A DNA stretch of 64,000 bases from Enoplosus armatus (Eukaryota > Chordata > Actinopteri > Centrarchiformes > Enoplosidae). A program made the translations under genes and the position numbers. The notes beneath the pieces were generated by a model, which worked only from the letters and a program-made list of their open reading frames with translations, was not told where the DNA came from and did not search any database. Positions 23,901-34,248 of this stretch are shown here, in pieces. Every line of letters begins with the position of its first letter. The stretch's first letter is position 1. The stretch lies in the NCBI RefSeq assembly GCF_043641665.1, contig NC_092183.1, forward strand, positions 24,887,492 through 24,951,491, in the 5' to 3' direction.

Positions 23901-26291
23901 AATGTAATATAATATAATATATATATTCTTCAGTATGAAAGTAATTCACAGGTCTGACTGCAAACCGGTAACTGCTTATAGCTGATTTGGCATACTGGTG
24001 CCAAAATGTAAAAAAAAAAATATAGGCTAAGACAGGTTGCAGTGTGCAGTGCGACTCTGTCAAAACTTTAAACAACACCAGTATCAGCTTTTCAGAATAA
24101 TTTCTGCTCGAAAGGGTAAAGATTAAAGATAAAGATAAGTCACATCTCACGGTAATAAGCTAACATTTTCAAAGCGACCACTCTTGACATGCGTCCCAGT
24201 GAGAGGAGCTCACCCATCTCATCAATGAAGATGATGCAGGGCTGGATTTTCACGGCCAATGAGAAGACAGCAGCAGTCAGCTTCTGTGATTCGCCGTACC
24301 ACATGTCCGTCAGCGTGGAGGCCTGAAGGTTGATGAACTTGCAGCCCGAGGCTTTGGCTGTTGCCTTGGCGATCATGGTCTTCCCACATCCCGGAGGACC
24401 AAACAACAAGACACCTGCAAGGACAGAATATAACTACTGAAATCAGGAATTATTGTTTCTTTCAAGCTCCTGTTATGGTTCTGTTCAAAGCTCTTTTAAA
24501 GTCCCTGTATGTGTTATTCAAACGTGTCTATAAAATATACTAATACACGCTGCTTGAGCCCTTTGATTTTACAGTTTATAGACTTTTAGAGATTTTTTTC
24601 TATTCTAAATTGGTCCTCTCTAACACGCGTCCAAGCAGAAGACTTGGCCCAACTTACTGCATACGTTTTAAAGGTCACATGATATAAACAAAGGCTGGAA
24701 ACTAGGAATGGAACTGGATTCCCAAAGCAGCTAATTTTAGAGGTTGACTCATGCTGAAGCTCCGTATAAAGCTTTGTGCCAAACAGTAAAAAAAAAAAAA
24801 CTCTCTACAGAAAGTAAAGTGTTCCTTCCAAGTGATCATCTGCTGTCAAGCTGCCAAGTGTACAAATCTCGTCAGATGCTTTTTGGCACGTGGCTCTAGA
24901 CGGAGGTCTAATGCACCGGATGGCTTTCTAGCACTGACGAGCAAGAGAATGGCTAACAGGCAAACTAAAGAGGTTTATAACAACTTCTGATATCTGCTCA
25001 ACGTTTTGGTTCTATGCTCCACTGCATTGGGTTTCGAACTACATGTTGGCTATGAGGTTAAAAGGCTGACTTTCTTCAGCACTTCGAGGGTCACATCCAT
25101 ACTGTGTTAACAGTGTAGCTCATTTTACGTGTAGTCCCACAATTTAAGGAAAAAGAAGCAGGACAATGATCCTGAGCATACAGACGAGGAAAATGAGGAT
25201 TTTCTTTTTGGTGGTCTTGACCTGCAAATTAAGTGTCCCCCGACACCAATCCTACCAAACACGTGTTTCACTAAAAACACAGACTGAAGGCAAAAAGCCC
25301 CTGAAATTGGAAAGAAATTAAAATGGCTGCAGCGCAGGCCTTGCAGATCCTCACCAGTTAAGAAACCAAGCGTCTGGTGATGGTATTAGCAGGGCGTCTA
25401 TTGTAGACTATTTATGTTATTTATTGTAATGTGATTTGTAAGATTTTACCATCTTTCTCTTCCCAAAAATTGAGGTATCATGCGTAAAACGAGCTACAAT
25501 TCCAACGCTGTTGACCTACTGTGGATGGACACACCCTAAACTGGAAGTTGAGAGTCGGCACTTACAACTCCAGATATCAATGAACACATCACTCGCAATG
25601 AACTATAATACTTTTTGTCTTCGTTTGACTTGTAATGTTAGCATGCACTTTACATGTGGTACCTTTAGGAGGCTGGAACAGTTTGGATCCAGCCAAAAGG
25701 TGTCTTTTCTGAAAGGGCAGGATGACCGTGTCTTGCAGCTCATTGATAACCTCATCCAGCCCCGCTATGTCTCTCCAGGAGACCTGCAGGGAGGTAGAGC
25801 GATGTGAGAAATTCTGCCAGGGAAAGTGCAACGACACTCGATAATCTCAGCATCATGGGCTAATGACCCCAACTGTTACCTTCATAGTTTGCGGATCAAC
25901 TAGGTGTGACGCAATGTTCATCTCGTACTCTGTTAGTTTGACTCCCTCGACGCCAATCCTCTTCATCAGCTGTTCTGCCTGGAGAGAGAGAGAGAGACAA
26001 GACGCACACCTCAGCTGAGGACAACAAGAGGACAACAGACAGCTCTTTTACTATTTTAACCACTGTGTGTGTTACACTGACGGCAGTATAACTATGACAT
26101 GCTTATGTTCTATGTACCCTTTTCTTGGCTTGGCTTTTCTGTTTGGATGTAGGGTCCATGGCTTCGACCACCCATTTGATGCTGTAGTAGGTCGCCGCGC
26201 CAAAGATGGTCAGCCTCAACAACATGCCCACCACTTCATTCCTGGACAGCGGCCGCATCAGGGCCTCCCTGGGAAGATCTTTAAGCAGCAT
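20825..26291 (-). CDS. atad1b: atad1b: outer mitochondrial membrane AAA+ translocase (ATAD1/Msp1/Thorase), complete
   Basis: The gene has nine coding exons: 26291-26118, 25978-25880, 25783-25663, 24414-24214, 23644-23538, 23324-23235, 22843-22793, 22542-22364 and 20954-20825. All introns are GT-AG, the phases join exactly, and the product is 383 residues. By family knowledge, ATAD1 is a hexameric ATPase anchored in the outer mitochondrial and peroxisomal membranes. It pulls mislocalised tail-anchored proteins out of the bilayer and, in neurons, disassembles AMPA-receptor/GRIP1 complexes. Seen in the translation: N-terminal membrane helix (about 20-42), linker, Walker A GPPGCGKT (137-144), pore loop 1 (169-172), Walker B IIFIDE (192-197), sensor 1 ATN (240-242), Arg fingers R253/R254, and sensor 2 [15 protein letters not shown]. 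Odd points: pore loop reads TDMWYGES, not the usual TDKWYGES, and Walker B is followed by Met-Glu instead of Ile-Asp. The C-terminal extension (QEEEEEK...[12 protein letters not shown]) identifies the fish 'b' paralog by recall. Start: first ATG in frame with the conserved [17 protein letters not shown]. Confidence 0.95.
20955..22363 (-). other. atad1b: atad1b intron 8
   Basis: The intron of 1,409 bp runs from gtatgactca to tttgccccag. It contains T-rich tracts (21228-21240, 21649-21672) and an X-box-like palindrome at 21893. No embedded gene is evident. Confidence 0.85.
21893..21905. promoter_or_regulatory. RFX X-box-like palindrome inside atad1b intron 8
   Basis: gttgcctagcaac is a perfect fit to GTNRCC-N1-RGYAAC, the RFX X-box half-sites with a one-base spacer. 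A role as an intronic enhancer element is inference. Confidence 0.35.
22364..22542 (-). CDS. atad1b: atad1b coding exon 8 (sensor 2 and lid)
   Basis: The exon encodes residues 282-340, beginning [20 protein letters not shown], then [20 protein letters not shown] and a Gln/Glu-rich stretch ending in five Glu. GSDL and CRDAA are the sensor 2/small-domain signature of meiotic-clade AAA ATPases. It leaves two bases of the Lys341 codon. The acceptor is ttctctgctcag and the donor gtatga. Confidence 0.95.
22793..22843 (-). CDS. atad1b: atad1b coding exon 7 (51-bp micro-exon)
   Basis: Seventeen codons, [17 protein letters not shown], residues 265-281. The flanks are ctgtctttgcag and gtaaga. It matches the family segment between the Arg-finger region and the lid (human QREAILKLILKNEN). 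It is too short to appear as a free ORF. Confidence 0.93.
23235..23324 (-). CDS. atad1b: atad1b coding exon 6 (sensor 1 and Arg fingers)
   Basis: Thirty codons in phase 0, residues 235-264: [20 protein letters not shown] followed by [11 protein letters not shown]242 of GATNRP is the sensor 1 polar residue; R253 and R254 are the trans-acting Arg fingers. Acceptor gaatctag, donor gtaaga. Confidence 0.95.
23538..23644 (-). CDS. atad1b: atad1b coding exon 5
   Basis: Residues 199-234 (Glu199 is split across the junction): [20 protein letters not shown] followed by [16 protein letters not shown]. This carries the conserved SFLRNRSS and HEATAMMK segments after Walker B. The donor is gtaacg; the acceptor is gtgttaag followed directly by AG of the exon. 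Confidence 0.93.
23865..23925. repeat. Poly-G and AT-rich simple repeat in atad1b intron 4
   Basis: A G run at 23871-23883 is followed by (TAATA/TA)n at about 23899-23925. Confidence 0.85.
24214..24414 (-). CDS. atad1b: atad1b coding exon 4 (Walker A, pore loop 1, Walker B)
   Basis: Residues 132-198. [20 protein letters not shown] contains the P-loop; [20 protein letters not shown] contains pore loop 1; [20 protein letters not shown] ends in Walker B. Compared with human ATAD1, Tyr before GPPGCGKT is Phe, Leu after GKT is Met, and Lys of KWYGES is Met169. The substitution at 169 is read directly from ATG in ctgacggacatgtggtacgg (reverse strand). Confidence 0.96.
24415..25662 (-). other. atad1b: atad1b intron 3, containing a Tc1 remnant
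   Basis: The intron of 1,248 bp starts gtaccacatg and ends ccttgcag. Its middle holds an eroded antisense Tc1-like transposase fragment listed separately; the remainder appears unique. Confidence 0.85.
25155..25385 (+). mobile_element. Eroded Tc1-like transposase remnant in atad1b intron 3
   Basis: aggacaatgatcctgagcat translates as DNDPEH, the second catalytic Asp region of Tc1 transposases. About 180 bp further, atggctgcagcgcaggcctt and gaaaccaagcgtctggtgat match the transposase 3' region (compare ggctgcagtaaaggcctggc and aacccagcgtttggtgatg in the copy at 41.8 kb). Frames are broken and no inverted repeats remain. It lies antisense to atad1b and is spliced out. Confidence 0.6.
25663..25783 (-). 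CDS. atad1b: atad1b coding exon 3 (start of the AAA domain)
   Basis: Residues 92-131, [20 protein letters not shown] then [20 protein letters not shown], plus the first base of Gly132. The W-x-DIAGL-D/E motif is the AAA N-terminal signature. Acceptor acctccctgcag, donor gtacca. Confidence 0.95.
25880..25978 (-). CDS. atad1b: atad1b coding exon 2 (linker)
   Basis: Thirty-three codons in phase 0, residues 59-91: [20 protein letters not shown] then [13 protein letters not shown]. This is the conserved linker between membrane helix and ATPase core (human SEYEMSIAAHLVDP). The acceptor tract is a (TC)n run ending ccag. Confidence 0.95.
26118..26291 (-). CDS. atad1b: atad1b coding exon 1 (membrane anchor)
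   Basis: Fifty-eight codons: [20 protein letters not shown], then the hydrophobic helix [20 protein letters not shown] and [18 protein letters not shown]. The exon itself extends upstream to about 26322, where tttgcccag gives an acceptor, so 26292-26322 is 5' UTR. The frame stays open above the ATG, so an N-terminal extension cannot be excluded, but the family begins here. Confidence 0.92.
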
Positions 26292-26310
26292 TTCTCTCTC
26301 CTTGCAGAGG

Positions 26311-26319
26311 TCAGTCCAT
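26311..26319 (-). promoter_or_regulatory. atad1b: Two-codon upstream ORF in the atad1b leader
   Basis: ATG GAC TGA lies inside the spliced leader, 19 bases ahead of the main start codon, with G at +4. Such minimal uORFs usually reduce initiation at the main start; that effect here is inference. Confidence 0.4.
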
Positions 26320-26322
26320 TGG

Positions 26323-27068
26323 CTGGGCAAATGCAGAGAGCAGAAAGATGAGACGAACAGAAACCCGTTTAAAACAATGCAGTTACAGTGCCAGATACGG
26401 CCAATAAGTTTGCAATGCCACATTGCGTGATTCAACAAATCACACAGGAAAATTCCTGTATTTAAAATGGCAACATTTAACAAGTGTGTAAATAACATTT
26501 CACCCCTCACACAAATTGCTCCTGGCTGACCACCAAAATACAGTGAGTAGGGTGAACCATGTCGGATAAGACGTATGCCGAATTAAAGAGTGGCTCAGGG
26601 GGGTTAGCCATTGGTCGGAAAAAACATATTCTTCGTGGTATGACACGTAACATATGTGTAACAGAGCATTACTTTTATCATTTCTGAATGAAGTTTGTTC
26701 TCCCACCCAAAAGCTAACCCGTCCGCCACTTGCTCATAACACTAACACTATTTGAGCAGGTAATTTACATGCGTGCACAAGGTCGCTATTTTACGGGTAA
26801 CGGTTAGATCCGTGGTTTCATACCGAGGAAGAAATCCTCCTTTAATTAGCAAGTTGGTATCTTAAGGCACGCTACAGCTAGCACAGCTGCAGCTAGCAAT
26901 TTAACATATAACTACTTTAATATAAACCCCACGGGCTGAGTCGAACGTTTCACCCACACACGCTCTCTCTATGCCGGTTCGCACGACTCTACCGCGCTTC
27001 GTGTGAGGAAAGAGAAAACAGTCATACTTACTAAAACGGCAATCAACAGCAATGTAAGGAAAACTTAC
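26323..27068 (-). other. atad1b: atad1b 5' intron (provisional) and promoter-proximal sequence
   Basis: The segment ends at the tttgcccag acceptor. Two good donors precede it: gtaagt at 27068-27063 and gtaagtatg at 27031-27023, so the non-coding first exon may end at 27069 or 27032. CpGs are frequent at 26935-27005 (tcgaacg, ccggttcgcacgactct, ccgcgcttcg), consistent with a nearby transcription start. Confidence 0.45.
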
Positions 27069-27180
27069 CAAAACACTAGCATTAAGTGTGTGCACCATGT
27101 TTTGTGACTCGGGTAGGAACAAACAAGCAGCGTGGTTCCGGGATTAGTCACTAAACCGGCCAGTCAGCCACTGGATGGCA
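27069..27180 (-). other. atad1b: Candidate non-coding first exon / promoter of atad1b
   Basis: The exon ends in a perfect donor (ttttg|gtaagt). It carries an ATG at 27098-27096 in strong context (A at -3, G at +4). After splicing to 26322 that ATG opens a 31-codon frame, beginning MVHTLNASVL, which overlaps the main start out of frame and stops at 26258. Whether transcription begins upstream of that ATG is unknown. Confidence 0.35.
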
Positions 27181-27199
27181 GAGTTTGCGCACGAATAAT

Positions 27200-29160
27200 A
27201 CACATATCAGCACCATGGACAGCACCCACATCACTACAGCAGGTAGACGAGCCTGTGAATCACCCACTGGTGATGCATTGTCCATGTGGTATTGCAGTAA
27301 AACTTTTGAGGGGAAATTGGGTAGTGGACTATCAAATATCCAAGTATTTTTCTTCAGTCTGATTGAGTAAATCTCTGCCATTTCAGGAGGATCTCATTGA
27401 TTTAACAACAAAATGAGAACGAGATGCAATGTAAAATCATGAATATGTATTTTGCAATGTGTTCAAAGCTAATTCAAGTTTATGTAAATGTTTGCCCATC
27501 ATGCCACAAAGTGTGAGACACCGCAATATCTTCTGGAGCAGACCATTTTGGCCGGGGATGGCTGCGGATCGGCCGATTAGACTGCGATTGGACAAACAGG
27601 CGTGTCCTGGTGGTAGGCTACATGCAAATGCACCTCAAGTCTGGAAGACGGCTCAAATCTGAAACCCTAATCTGTGTTTGGTTTCCACTCATTTCCAGTG
27701 CTGTCTGATAATAGATAATCCCGTCTTCTTAACAGCAGCCGAAAAGATAAGGCTGGTAACAAATGGACTTCTCCCTCAAGCAATTTATCACACATGGGCC
27801 AAAGGGATTGTTAATTGTCACAGATTGTGTGCTAAATTTGAAAATGCTGTTGCAGCTTGTATCCAGAACAGTGAAACAGAGGGTAACACTGCTGAGAAGA
27901 AAGTCCAAAAAACTACTATAACTCATAATTTTTTTTTTCTTTTTTTTTAGCAATTAACAACCTTTTACACGAGATCATTTAATGAATACACGGGTTCCTT
28001 TTGGTGTTTGGTGTTTTCCCCAAGACTCACAGCTCTTGCATCAACCTGAATGCTGAACCTAAAGCCAAAATAAACAATAACAAGAGATGGAGTACAATAC
28101 AATCGCCCAGTTTACCACTCTTCTCTGTGAGCATAATTGGAGCTGGATTTTGAACAATGTGCTAGAAAAGGAGGATTGTCTTTTCTTTATGTTTTTTTTA
28201 TATTTTGCTGTGCACTTGTGTTGGTTAAAATCCCCCCCGCCCACCCACCCACCCTTTGTAGTCCAATTAGTTGTCCAAATTGGTTGCAAAATTCCATCCT
28301 GCACAGTTCCAGCTTTAAGCGTCCAGCAAAGTTAAGTCCACCCTTGTTGAGGAAAATGGCACACAAACTGCTATTGCGCACACCTTTGGCTGTGAAAATG
28401 CTTCATAAAAAGCTTTAATCCCCCTGTACTGCAGAAGCGAGTCCCAGGAGATAGTAGCCTGACAGGGCCATTTGATGGGTCTGGGCATGAAAGCGCAGGC
28501 TTGTGTATCTGCAAAGTGCAGCCGGGGCTCCCACAACGCCTTGCACCTAACCCAAACAACCACTCTGAAGCGGGTGGGACCAAAAAAAAACAAAACACAT
28601 TCAGCGCCCATGGCTGTCAACCTCCACCATGCCATGGCGGAAATAAAACTTGAAGCTATCTGCCCGCAGCTTTCACGTGCCAAAGCAGTACTCTTTTGAG
28701 AGAACAGGCTGCCAACTTGATTGTTTTGCAGCCACAGATACGAATCCCTGTTGATGGGTAATGCTTGTGCCATTATGCCTTATTGTATGTAGTGTGGCTT
28801 CCCCCCCCCCCCCCAACACTGTGACTGCTGGGCAGTGAATATATATCTACCTTTTCACTGCATGACTTTAACCGTTTGCTGCTTCACTGAATGTTGGTCA
28901 CACACAGCAGTTAATTACCCCTTCTATCTCCCAGGAAGAGATCTTTTCTCTAGCAGGATAAGGAATCATTTGGGAGTGGATTGTTTATTTGCCTGTTACC
29001 CAGAAGAGCCGAAAGGATTTATTTTTGAAAACACTTTGTGCCGGAACCGAACCGCTTACGCGAGTATGTTCACTTATGGACTAAGTGGACTGTATTTGTG
29101 GTCCATTCTGTGGTGGTTGAGTTGTGTCCGATGTAAGGCAGAGACTTAATTGAGGGTTAA
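27200..29160. other. Non-coding stretch upstream of atad1b
   Basis: Unique-looking sequence with T-run 27929-27947 and poly-C 28801-28814. Several 70-150-codon frames occur on both strands but none is recognisable. Confidence 0.5.
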
Positions 29161-29168
29161 AAAAATAT

Positions 29169-29483
29169 GGTCCCACTTTCTAACAAGTCAACGGTTTGTA
29201 AGTCTTCTTCCAATGGACCACTTACCTTCTGGGAAAACCTACATCCACTTATTAACAGCTTATTAAAATGCGTACGTTCAGACTTGATAGCTTATTAGAA
29301 AGTGTGAAAGCCCTCTTGATGGATTACCAACATGTATTATTTACTACCAAATATAATGATAAACATCAGCCAGAGGGATCTTTCACAACCAGGCTGTAAC
29401 TGATCTATAAAGCATTTGTAAACCATTCATAGAGGTGTTAGTTAGGGCTTGTAAACCATCAGAAAGTATCAGAAAGTGGTACC
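29169..29483. mobile_element. MITE-like element with 'ggt(c/a)ccactttct' ends
   Basis: The left end is ggtcccactttcta; the right end in reverse complement is ggtaccactttctg, giving inverted termini of about 14 bp with two mismatches. The interior (ttaacagcttattaaaatg, gcttattagaaagtgtgaaa, cataaagcatttgtaaacca-like sequence) is non-coding. Fish repeats beginning 'ggtcccacttta' are known to me as a dispersed family. No clear target duplication. Confidence 0.5.
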
Positions 29484-29489
29484 GAAAGT

Positions 29490-31210
29490 CATCATGTCAT
29501 GCAGTTATGTTCATAAAGAAACAGTAGCAGTGTCCTTCCTCTACCACTAGCGTGTCACTCTGGTTCCTGGTTGCCCATTTTGGCACCTGCCACTGTTCAG
29601 GGACATAATACACTGTACGTGATTAATGCCCATTATCTGACAAAATAAGCCTATCATTGCCATTTGGCATAGACGAAAAGAGGAACGAGCCGACGAGAGA
29701 TGCGTGAAAGAAGCGATGTCTGGGTGAGACTCGACAAAGGGATTTCACATGGTGCTGAGGCTTCCTCGGGCATCCCGCACTCTTTTGTTCCTTCTGCCAG
29801 GGTAACTCACGCAAGTCGACAACCCACCGACATTGCCAGAGAAAGGTGATTACAGCTGTAGTTCCAGACTGACAGCTTTCCACCATGGCCTCACCATGGC
29901 TGCAGAGAGGCTGACAACACAAGAAAAAAACTGCTTAAGAAAGAAGTAATAATTTGTTTTCCTCCTGCCACCTGAGACAGGTGAGAAGACTATGCATTCC
30001 CAATAGCGCATCTATCCCTGCATATAGATTAGGCTGATTTCAAACTTCTGGTTTCCCGAAGAGGAGATCAGTTTGTTTGGGTTTGTTCAAACAGGCTGAT
30101 AATGATGTCAGCTGTAGATCTGTCTGCAGTTTGCATCAGTCAACGTCTCCGAGGTCGACAGTGGGAACCCAGATAATCTCCTGAAACTAAGGATTATATT
30201 GTTAAAAGTAACAGCAGTGACAAGAGGAGGAAGGCATTAAGAGTTCAAGTCAAAACACAAAGCCACATTAGAAGCAGCTCAGGTTTCCCAGAGACAACCA
30301 GTCATACTGTCATGCTGTAAAAGTTTTATTTTTTTTTAATGGTACACATCACATCTTACAAGAGAAGTGTTAATTCCTGCAGCCCGGCGACACTGATAGC
30401 AGCTATGAAGCTTGTCACATGTATTTCTTCACAACGCGTACAGTCGCATGAAAATCTGTTATCACCTGTCATCAGCGACAGGCTGCTGGCCCTCCTCATC
30501 TACTGGTAAAATTGAGACATGTGTGGCTAGTGTGTGCTTCGGCACTTCAGCTCACATCCACGTGTGAAAATCTCAGTTGAATGTGATAGCTGCTCAGAAA
30601 AGAAAAGGGTAACGCTCAATCAACATGCCTTTTGACATTTAATTGGATCCGTTTACAGTTCGTTGTCTTTAGTGTTTTCCGGAGGCAATTATAAGCCCGA
30701 GAGAAGGTCAAAGGTCAACTGTTCCATGCACGGTTCCTTTCCGTGCATTAATAATACACATTAGCATAGTAGCGGAAGTGATTATTCCAACTATTATCAT
30801 TAAATGCTGCAGCAGTAGTGACTTGACAGCCTGAGATGATCTGAATTCATGCTGAAATACAATCTGACATTCACGAAGTTAACAAACTGATCTCTGCTTC
30901 TTGCTTCCCTTCTGACCTCTGGTGATGTATTCATTTGACTGACTCCAGGTCTTTTACAGAGTCTGACTTAAGGTGCAGTTAGAGAGATTAAATGCCTCTG
31001 CATAGAAGTGTCTCAGACTGGTCAGTCTAATTAAGCTGGAATCAAATTGACCAAAAAAAAAGCAACGTGAGAGGAGAGCATTATATCAAATCACAAATTA
31101 TGGAAATTTCTATGATGTAGTAGCACTCAGAATATTATGTTGTTTTGATGAGGCCCATAAATACAAGTTTGTGCACTGTTTATTGTCCTAATGTTATTGG
31201 TATTTCCTCC
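29490..31210. other. Non-coding stretch, nothing recognised
   Basis: No protein-like ORF, RNA gene or clear mobile element was seen. Short sequences such as gagaaggtcaaaggtcaact are isolated motif matches only. Confidence 0.5.
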
Positions 31211-31216
31211 ACAATT

Positions 31217-31679
31217 TAAAGGAATAGTTACGCTAATTCACTCTTCTGCTGAGAGTTATACGATAGGATTGATACCTTTCTCATATCTGTGCCCTATATG
31301 AAGCTGGAGTGAGCGGATGATTATCTTAGGTTAGCATAGCAAGACTGAAAGCAGAGGGAAACAGCTAGCCCGGCAGTGTCCAAACATAAAAATGTTAACT
31401 TACCAACTTCTCTCAAGCTCACAAATTGAAACGCTTTCAATCCACAAAAAACCCCCCCACAAATGTAAAAAACGCCAAGTTGACAACGAGTTACGTGCTG
31501 GAACTATTTTTTTATGCTAAGATAAGCTAATCGACTTCCGGCTCTCGCTTCCTACTTAACCGGCAGACATAATAGTGGTATCAATATTTTCATCTCAATC
31601 TTAGCGAGAAAGCAAATGTGTATGTCTGGAAGTGCTGAGTCAATGAGGGTCTTCCCAAAATGTCAGACTATTGATTTAA
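31217..31679. mobile_element. MITE-like dispersed repeat, near full length
   Basis: It begins taaaggaatagtt and ends ccaaaatgtcagactattga, which are rough inverted counterparts. The interior landmarks ttaggttagcatagcaagac, ggaaacagctagcccggc, ctcacaaattgaaacg and atcttagcgagaaagcaaat match a very common fish repeat as I recall it. A second, partial copy is at 36738. Non-coding. Confidence 0.6.
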
Positions 31680-32080
31680 TGTAGCACGAGCGCACTACAA
31701 GAATATGAGCAGCATTATGATTACTCACAGTATAATTTTTCATTCAATACTGTCCTTTAAAAGCACTTAATATGAAAAATGTGTCCGACTCCGACCAAAT
31801 GAGCTTCATGGATACAAACCAGCTTCTGCTGGCTAATCAGCCCCCTTGTAGCTGTCAAAAGGCAACCAAGACGGAGCAACAGCGCCAAGGCCTCACCACG
31901 CCGCCTCCGCACATCCACCACAGTTACGTCCTCACCACCACTCTACGTGAAAAGCTGGAGCCGACTCTATAATCTCCACCTGGCATGGAGCATTCTGAGC
32001 CGCGGAGATGAAATTGAGGCAAACAGCCCCTATTTCCTCAGGTAGATTCTAATAAGAAAAGCCCCAGGGAGGTATGGTGT

Positions 32081-32111
<31 letters not shown>

Positions 32112-33990
32112 CTCTAAAACGCGTAAGAATGGCAGAGCTCCTCCGACAAGGAGGACGTTTAAGTTCAGAGCGTGTGAGACTTGTCCTGTCGAGTGAAAAC
32201 AATTGGCCAGTTCCAGCCCCCATTCATCAAAGTGACAGCACTTGGCCACGTGGAAATGAATGAATAAATAAAAGGAGAACGCATTCAGTGTGCAGATGAA
32301 GTGGAGCCTGCTGGGTAGACGCTGTCAGAGAGGACTGTCAGTGTGTATGCTGTTCAGCCCTTGTTGGCAAAATGACGTGACATGAGAACGCTCCTTGCAT
32401 ATGGTTCGCTCCTCTCCACCACGCTATACATCACATACAAATGATTTCTGACAGTAAAATGTCCTCTTTTCAATCTCCCCTTTCACCTCTCATCTACCGA
32501 TATTGAAGCCCCTACTGGGCTGCCGTCACGGCTGGCCTGTTGTCTGCAGGCTGGAGAAAAAAAAAAGCAGTTGACCTCGGAGAACTCAAGCAGGATCAAC
32601 ATCCCTTTTCTTGACTTTGCCTGTGAAAATAAGTAGCAGCAGTATTTGTATGCACCCCGTGTGGATACAGAAATGTATGCTTCAACCCTCACTACCTTCC
32701 TCTTGAGCTATGACCTGCCACCTATTCATTATTGATCATCACTTTCGAGTTGCCGCCGAGTTGCCTTGGCTACCTATCGACGCGCACGCTGGCCTACAAG
32801 CCTCCTTCCGCGCGCAGTTCACAAGAAATGAGGACGTCTTTGATAAGGAGGCAGTCTGGGCTGCTTGCGGTTGTGCTGTAGACACATTGGGGTCATCTTG
32901 CTGGATCCTTTTGTCTCTTTTATCTTTAGAGTGAAGAAAGTTGAGGAAATCACTGGGAATCCATTTATACTATTTGAGCAATTAAGGTTGCGGTTGATGC
33001 ATTGTGGGGTATCCAAAGGTATCTCATTTGTTCCACAAAAAAAAAAAGAGGTGTAAAATCAAAAAAGGAAGTTGCGGTTTTGCAGTGGGTTATAAGCCAG
33101 GCTATTTCAGGCTTGCTGCCCCCCCCCTTTAATTCCAGTCTTTAAGCTAAGCAAAGATGGCCGTGGGGTCCACATTTAGCATACAGATGAGATGACATTG
33201 GTATTGATCCTCGAACTCTCGGCAAGAAAACAAATACGAGTATTTCCTCAAACTATTGCTGAAAAGTTTGCATGAAGATTCTATTTCGCAACAGAGGCCT
33301 GAGAACATTTCATCTGTATCATTTGTCACTCACAGCCACTTTAAATGCACCACTCAGTTGTAACTTTTTATGGGATACCTCGGATCAATCCATCACCACG
33401 TGCACGAAACAGAATGAACCGCGCAAGCAACTTCTTTTTCCCCTTTGCGAGGACATAAAGCTCTTATTTTCCTTATGAGCCGGGCCCCCTCAGCTGTGGC
33501 GTATCATTCTGAGAGTGACACCTTCATCATAAATTACACACAGGCGGCATGATGGCACCCAACTTTAGCCTGGGGTAAGCAGTGGGTGGTGCGGGGGAGT
33601 CTTATGTTGCTTGGCTGCACAGGGAGCCATATTGATTACCACTCATGTTTCTTTTGAATCAATCTCCATCACCCATTGGCCATTTTCTCCATTATATTTC
33701 ATTTGGGAAGACGGATGATGGAGATGGCTGGCTGCGTGTATGGAGCCAATCTGTGGCACTGCAGAGATTCCATCAGCGGATTTAGCATTGTCTCCATCAC
33801 ACCGGGATTGGCTAATGGAAGGAGGCACATCACTGTCACTGCCCGCCCCCTCCGCCCCCCCCCCCCCCCCCATCCTCCCTCACTGCACCCCCTGTGGATC
33901 CAGAGACAACATTTACTTTGGCTGATTAAAACCCCTGCCAAATAACACCTTGGGTTCAGGCAAGACACCTTCAGCGACAAGTGATATATG
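31680..33990. other. Non-coding stretch with homopolymer runs
   Basis: It contains the 31-base G run (32081-32111), a C run at 33857-33872 and a short C run at 33120-33127. ORFs here are low-complexity translations of these runs or unrecognised. Confidence 0.5.
32081..32111 (+). repeat. Uninterrupted run of 31 G
   Basis: An unusually long pure G tract. It can form G-quadruplex structures and is prone to length error in sequencing and replication. The exact length should be treated as uncertain. Confidence 0.9.
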
Positions 33991-33995
33991 GGTAC

Positions 33996-33996
<1 letters not shown>

Positions 33997-34027
<31 letters not shown>

Positions 34028-34050
34028 ATACATATATATGTGTATATGTG
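33997..34050. repeat. (TA)n with (TACA)n/(TG) tail
   Basis: About ten TA units, then cacatacatacatatatatg. A simple-sequence array. Confidence 0.9.
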
Positions 34051-34229
34051 TCACGCTGTAGCTATTTGTAGTGCTGATCCTATGCATTTTATGTTTGACG
34101 CATGAAGTCCTTCCTGAGGCACCTCTGAAATAACAAAACATTTTCCAAGTCAATCAACGTCCAAAAACAATGAATATCCTTCCATATTTCTTTATTTACG
34201 CTCTGACAGGAAATTAACTCCGTATTATA

Positions 34230-34248
34230 CCCCCCCCCCCCCCCCCCC
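34230..34248. repeat. Poly-C run
   Basis: An almost pure C run of about 19 bases. Confidence 0.9.

Noticed and set aside
27132..27380. A divergent gene opposite the atad1b promoter
   Set aside because: Open frames on the plus strand are short, lack recognisable sequence, and no donor site follows a convincing start.
33997..34150. Tyr-Ile repeat open frames
   Set aside because: Translation of a (TA)n/(TACA)n array.
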